64,000 nucleotides of DNA from Sinomonas cellulolyticus (lineage in GTDB: Bacteria > Actinomycetota > Actinomycetes > Actinomycetales > Micrococcaceae), in assembly GCF_014656475.1 (NCBI RefSeq), contig NZ_BNCM01000004.1:62001-126000 (forward strand). The letters are read 5' to 3'. A program made the translations under genes and the position numbers. The notes under the pieces were generated by a model, which searched no databases, was not told the origin of the DNA, and worked only from the letters and a program-made list of their open reading frames with translations. Shown piece after piece: positions 60,678 to 64,000 of this stretch (the stretch's first letter is position 1; each line of letters opens with the position of its first letter).

Positions 60678-62568
60678 GGAGGCTTCGATGGTGCAGGGGT
60701 CACCGAGCGCGGAGGAGACGCGCCTGCAGGGGGAAGCGGAGCCGAGGCCCGCCGGAAGCGTGTGGGCGCCCGTGCCGTCGCGGGTCGAGCTCGTCCTCGG
60801 CGGAGGGGATGCTGCCGAGGAGCACCTCCCGCTCGAGGAGGCCGGGAACGGGTGGTGGCGGCCGCCGTCGTCCGCAGCGGGCCGAGTGGCGGAGGCCCTC
60901 GCGAGGGGCGAGCGGTACGGCTTCCTCCTCGACGGCGAGGGCCCGTACCCTGATCCCCGCTCGCGGCGCCAGCCCGACGGCGTCCACGCCCTCTCCGCGG
61001 GTTTCGATCCGGCCGCGCATGCGTGGGCCGACGACACGTGGGCGGGCCGCGAGCTCCCCGGCTCCGTCATCTACGAGCTCCACGTGGGCACGTTCACTCA
61101 GGAGGGCACGCTCGACGTCGCGGCGGAGCGACTCCCGTACCTCGCGGACCTTGGCGTGGGCTTCGTCGAGCTCCTGCCGGTCAACGCCTTCAACGGGCCG
61201 CGCAACTGGGGCTATGACGGCGTCCTCTGGTACGCGGTCCACGAGGGCTACGGCGGTCCCGCTGCCTACCAGCGGTTCGTCGATGCGGCCCACGCCGCGG
61301 GGATCGGGGTCATCCAGGACGTGGTCTACAACCACTTCGGGCCGAGCGGGAACTATGCGCCGCTGTTCGGCCCCTACCTCGTCGAAGGTGCCGCGACGGG
61401 CTGGGGCGCGGCCGTGAACCTGGACGCACCGGGCTCCGACGAGGTCCGCGCCCACATCCTCGCGAACGCGCGCATGTGGCTCGAGGACTACCGGGTGGAC
61501 GGGCTGCGCCTCGACGCGGTCCATGCGTTCGTGGACCGCCGCGCGCTCACGCTCCTCGAGGAGCTCCAGCTCGTGGCCGAGGACGTCGAGGCGGCAACGG
61601 GGCGCCGCAAGGTCCTCGTCGCCGAATCCGACCTCAACGACCCGCGCCTCATCACGCGCCGCGCCAGGGGAGGATACGGCCTCGCGGGCCAGTGGGCGGA
61701 CGACGTCCACCACGCGGTCCACGTGGCCCTCACCGGTGAGACGGCGGGCTACTACGCCGACTTCGCCGACCCCGAGGCGCTCGCCAAGGTGCTCCGCGGC
61801 GGCTTCTACCACGACGGCACGTACTCGAGCTTCCGGGGCCGCGTCCACGGCCGACCGCTGGATCCCGCAACCGTGCGGCCCTCGCAGCTGGTCGTCTCGA
61901 GCCAGAACCACGATCAGGTGGGCAACCGGGCCGCAGGCGACCGCCCGAGCGCCGTGCTCGGATGGGACGGCCTGGCGGTCGCGGCCGTGCTGACGCTGTC
62001 CGGCCCCTTCACACCGATGCTCTTCATGGGCGAGGAGTACGGCGCCACGACCCCCTGGCAGTTCTTCTCGTCTCACCCGGAGCCCGAGCTCGCTGCCGCC
62101 ACCGCCCAAGGGCGCGTGGCCGAGTTCGCCCGCATGGGCTGGGACCCGGCGCTCGTGCCGGACCCGCAGGACCCGGCCACCTTCGCCCGGTCCGTTCTGG
62201 ACTGGTCCCAGGCCCAGACGCCCGACGGCGCCCGGCTCCTCGCGCTGTACCGGCACCTGATCGCCGCACGGGCCGAGCTGCCGGGCCTGTGGTCCGGTGG
62301 CCTCGACGAGACCGAGGTGCTGTCGGGGGATAGCCGCACCCATGAGGGGAGCGGCTCCGGGGAGCCGGGAGCCCGGTGGGTCTCGTGGCGGCGGCCGGGG
62401 GCCATCGTCGGCGTGAACCTCGGCCCCGGGCCGGCCGAGATTCCCCTGCCCGCCGGCTTCTCGGGCCGGATCGTCGTGGCCACGAGGGACGACTGCGCCG
62501 TGGTGAGCGCAGGCTCCGGCGAGGCCGTGCGCGTGCCGGGCGTGGCCGGCGTCGTGCTCTCCGCCTGA
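60670..62568 (+). CDS. treZ: Malto-oligosyltrehalose trehalohydrolase TreZ
   Basis: A GH13 (subfamily 10) enzyme that releases trehalose from maltooligosyltrehalose; with TreX and TreY it forms a full glycogen-to-trehalose route. From ATG 60670 the protein has 632 residues: [14 protein letters not shown] (CBM48-like), [17 protein letters not shown], nucleophile Asp282 in [12 protein letters not shown], Glu319 in [24 protein letters not shown] and [12 protein letters not shown] 60688 also has an excellent GAGGAGG and would trim six residues; the choice is open. Confidence 0.95.
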   Translation: MSEEASMVQGSPSAEETRLQGEAEPRPAGSVWAPVPSRVELVLGGGDAAEEHLPLEEAGNGWWRPPSSAAGRVAEALARGERYGFLLDGEGPYPDPRSRRQPDGVHALSAGFDPAAHAWADDTWAGRELPGSVIYELHVGTFTQEGTLDVAAERLPYLADLGVGFVELLPVNAFNGPRNWGYDGVLWYAVHEGYGGPAAYQRFVDAAHAAGIGVIQDVVYNHFGPSGNYAPLFGPYLVEGAATGWGAAVNLDAPGSDEVRAHILANARMWLEDYRVDGLRLDAVHAFVDRRALTLLEELQLVAEDVEAATGRRKVLVAESDLNDPRLITRRARGGYGLAGQWADDVHHAVHVALTGETAGYYADFADPEALAKVLRGGFYHDGTYSSFRGRVHGRPLDPATVRPSQLVVSSQNHDQVGNRAAGDRPSAVLGWDGLAVAAVLTLSGPFTPMLFMGEEYGATTPWQFFSSHPEPELAAATAQGRVAEFARMGWDPALVPDPQDPATFARSVLDWSQAQTPDGARLLALYRHLIAARAELPGLWSGGLDETEVLSGDSRTHEGSGSGEPGARWVSWRRPGAIVGVNLGPGPAEIPLPAGFSGRIVVATRDDCAVVSAGSGEAVRVPGVAGVVLSA

Positions 62569-62634
62569 GGGCCGGAACCGGCCTGAGGACCGGAACCGGC
62601 CTGAGGACCGGAACCGGCCTGGCGCCGGCTTCCG
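62563..62634. repeat. 18-bp tandem repeats after treZ
   Basis: Unit GCCTGAGGACCGGAACCG occurs at 62581 and 62599 exactly, at 62563 with one change (spanning the treZ stop), and degenerates at 62617. Each unit contains CCGG twice, so strong local folding is possible. It lies between convergent genes and may stop transcription. Confidence 0.75.
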
Positions 62635-62637
62635 GGC

Positions 62638-62832
62638 CTATCCGGTGATGAAGAACGACTGGCCGGCCGCGATGACAAGGTGACCCTGCACCGGCTTGGG
62701 GCCGCCGAAGCGGCTCGCGTCGAGGGTGCAGGCGGCCCCGCCATCCAGGGCATCGGCCACGCGCTGGGCGAGGGCGGAGCCGTCCATGCCCTCGACGTCG
62801 TAGAGGATCCCGTCGATGGTGATGCGCGCCAT
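62638..62832 (-). CDS. Hypothetical protein, 64 aa
   Basis: Not recognised. A small beta-alpha-beta-like protein MARITIDGILYDVEGMDGSA, then a segment ending GHLVIAAGQSFFITG. Two AAGGAG copies lie just upstream of ATG 62832, giving it strong translational support. It follows the 133-residue gene by 17 bases and precedes the treZ repeat, so the two probably form one unit with the J-domain gene. Confidence 0.65.
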   Translation of the reverse strand: MARITIDGILYDVEGMDGSALAQRVADALDGGAACTLDASRFGGPKPVQGHLVIAAGQSFFITG

Positions 62833-62849
62833 GGTCTCCTTTCTCCTTT

Positions 62850-63251
62850 CTAGATGCCGAAGATGAACTGCTCGGCGTGCGCCACGGCCTTCTGGAAGGA
62901 GTCGTTGCGCAGCGCCGCCGCTCCGGCGCTCGCCGCTGACCCGTTGCCCACGGCCTCAATGTAGGTCGAGAGCCCGGGCGGCCGCAGCACCCAGATCCCG
63001 CCCGCCGGCGGAAGGTAGAACACCGCGAATGAGCGGGCCGCCGGATCGTCCTCCCACACGGGAACCACCGCCACGGCGGCCCCTGTGTCGACATTGATCC
63101 ACTGGGCACGGGGCCGCGGCTGCTCACTGTCGTAGACGCTGGGGTCCAGGAACGGCGCGGTCCCTTCTCCCCACTTCTCCTCGAACCTCTCGTGGAACAC
63201 GGGGAACAGGGTCGTGTCGTAGCGGCGCCAGCCGCTCTGCTGCGGGGTCAT
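62850..63251 (-). CDS. Hypothetical protein, 133 aa
   Basis: Not recognised. A soluble protein: RYDTTLFPVFHERFEEKWGE, then beta-rich WINVDTGAAVAVVPVWEDDP and FAVFYLPPAGGIWVLRPPG, and a helical C-terminus AVAHAEQFIFGI. SD GGAGGGGG directly precedes ATG 63251. Neighbours are the J-domain protein and Hsp20, so a stress-related role is possible but only by position. Confidence 0.65.
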   Translation of the reverse strand: MTPQQSGWRRYDTTLFPVFHERFEEKWGEGTAPFLDPSVYDSEQPRPRAQWINVDTGAAVAVVPVWEDDPAARSFAVFYLPPAGGIWVLRPPGLSTYIEAVGNGSAASAGAAALRNDSFQKAVAHAEQFIFGI

Positions 63252-63290
63252 GCCCCCTCCTTCACCGGTACACGGGCAAGCGGATGGATC

Positions 63291-63632
63291 TCATGGGAAC
63301 CAGCGGAGGAGGAACCACAGCAGGTCATCCTCGCGATCGGTCCGGGCAGCGGGTCTCGGCGCGAGCCATTCACTGCTGCGCCGCAGTTCGCGGGCCCACA
63401 GGACGGACTCGGCCCGCTCGAGCGCGGCGTCGTAGGCTGCCCGGCGGTCCTCGCGTCCGAGGACCGCGTAGGCCTCCATGATCTCGCCGAGCCGTTCGCG
63501 CTCCGCGGCCGTCCCGTGGCCGCCACGGTCAGGGTGAAGCTCGCGCAGGAGCCGCCGATACGCGGCCCGGACCTCTTGCGGGCTCGCGGACCTCTCCACC
63601 CCGAGCACGTCGTAGAAGTCTCTCCCGCGCAT
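63291..63632 (-). CDS. J-domain protein (DnaJ-like), 113 aa
   Basis: A short J-protein that would stimulate a DnaK ATPase. The J domain fills residues 4-70: DFYDVLGVERSASPQEVRAA, YRRLLRELHPDRGGHG with the essential HPD intact, and EAYAVLGREDRRAAYD. There is no G/F region, zinc-finger or client-binding domain, so it is a type C J-protein. GAGGAGG supports ATG 63632. It is downstream of hsp20 on the same strand. Confidence 0.92.
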   Translation of the reverse strand: MRGRDFYDVLGVERSASPQEVRAAYRRLLRELHPDRGGHGTAAERERLGEIMEAYAVLGREDRRAAYDAALERAESVLWARELRRSSEWLAPRPAARTDREDDLLWFLLRWFP

Positions 63633-63658
63633 GTCAGCCTCCTCGCTGTGGAGGCCGG

Positions 63659-63693
63659 GCCCCGGCGGGACCCACGCGGGGTCCTGCCGGGGC
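63659..63693 (-). terminator. 15-bp hairpin between hsp20 and the J-domain gene
   Basis: Bases 63659-63673 pair with 63679-63693 throughout, with one G-U pair and a five-base loop. It lies just past the hsp20 stop, with no U-run, so attenuation or mRNA processing between the genes is as likely as full termination. Confidence 0.55.
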
Positions 63694-63702
63694 TGAGGTC
63701 CC

Positions 63703-64000
63703 TCAGGCCGCGATCTCCTTCTTCGAATTCGTCGTCGAGACCGCGATCTTGCGCGGCTTCGCCTGCTCGGCCACGGGGATCCGCAATGTCAGGACGCCGT
63801 CCGCATACTCCGCCGTCACCTTGCCGGTGTCGAGGGCGTCCCCAAGGATGAGCTCGCGCCCGAACGTGCCGGACGGACGCTCCGCCGCGATGGCCTCGGC
63901 GCCTTCCGGCCGGTGAGACTTCCGTTCCGCCCGCACGGTGAGGACGTTCCGTTCGACGTCGACGTCGATGGTCTCCGGGTCCACACCGGGAAGGTCGAAC
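63703..64000 (-). CDS. Hsp20/alpha-crystallin small heat-shock protein, 5' end outside window
   Basis: A C-terminal part of at least 99 residues; the frame is open to base 64000, with [18 protein letters not shown] at the edge. The alpha-crystallin domain shows [26 protein letters not shown] and the canonical [13 protein letters not shown], then a PRKIAVST tail. It is an ATP-independent holdase that keeps unfolding proteins soluble. GTG 63984 is an internal codon, not the start. A 15-bp hairpin separates it from the J-domain gene. Confidence 0.95.
   Translation of the reverse strand, partial: FDLPGVDPETIDVDVERNVLTVRAERKSHRPEGAEAIAAERPSGTFGRELILGDALDTGKVTAEYADGVLTLRIPVAEQAKPRKIAVSTTNSKKEIAA

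Noticed and set aside
58989..61070. Very long minus-strand frame opposite treY/treZ
   Set aside because: The plus strand encodes full TreY and TreZ with catalytic residues; the antisense frame has shadow composition.

Overview
The window is about 70% GC by eye, with short gaps, many GTG starts and frequent -10-like hexamers directly in front of start codons. Gene order glmM ... coaA, glmS ... acpS, nnr points to an actinobacterium of the Micrococcaceae (Arthrobacter/Sinomonas-like). That placement is inferred from gene order and protein style; no 16S or database comparison was possible. No tRNA, rRNA, CRISPR array, transposase or integrase was seen, and no gap without a gene exceeds 300 bases.

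Region 1 (1-23 kb) is a conserved envelope and cofactor block with insertions. It begins with the 3' part of a large coiled-coil protein, then a polyphosphate kinase 2 and glmM. An O-methyltransferase, small unknowns, mscL, a class A penicillin-binding protein and a VanY-like lipoprotein follow. Next come coaA (pantothenate kinase), glmS, a polysaccharide deacetylase, a DinB-fold protein, a LuxR response regulator, an overlapping STAS / unknown / SigB-type sigma factor operon, acpS and nnr. GlmS and GlmM supply the GlcN-6-P to GlcN-1-P steps for peptidoglycan and surface sugars. The block ends with a Tat-type secreted protein whose ribosome binding site lies in a perfect hairpin, a DUF3467 protein, and a divergent FAD-monooxygenase/TetR pair with phased operator half-sites.

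Region 2 (23-48.5 kb) is an extracellular or capsular polysaccharide locus. It has galE, a polyprenyl glycosylphosphotransferase (initiating enzyme), thirteen recognisable glycosyltransferases plus one candidate, and a PIG-L/LmbE-type deacetylase. A fused ABC exporter probably acts as the lipid-linked sugar flippase, and an O-antigen ligase/polymerase-type membrane protein and a GT87 membrane mannosyltransferase are present. A CMP-nonulosonate synthetase-like enzyme sits next to a four-part CBS-NeuB-SAF-TIM-barrel fusion. Fourteen consecutive plus-strand genes (31071-47505) overlap their neighbours by 1-10 bases. No Wzx flippase, chain-length regulator or UDP-GlcNAc hydrolysing epimerase is in view.

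Region 3 (48.5-64 kb) holds glycogen and trehalose metabolism and stress genes: a stand-alone glgX, a cytosolic Ser/Thr kinase with a GAF domain, a dinucleotide-binding oxidoreductase, a VOC protein, and a MarR regulator with CTAG-rich palindromes. A treX-treY-treZ operon converts alpha-glucan to trehalose. Small proteins, a J-domain protein and a partial Hsp20 end the window.

Observations most worth a second look are the NeuB fusion with its neighbours, the SD-sequestering hairpin at 20766-20806, the SigB operon whose STAS protein has Asp in place of the phosphorylated Ser, the phased operators at 22444-22481, and thirteen genes that look leaderless.
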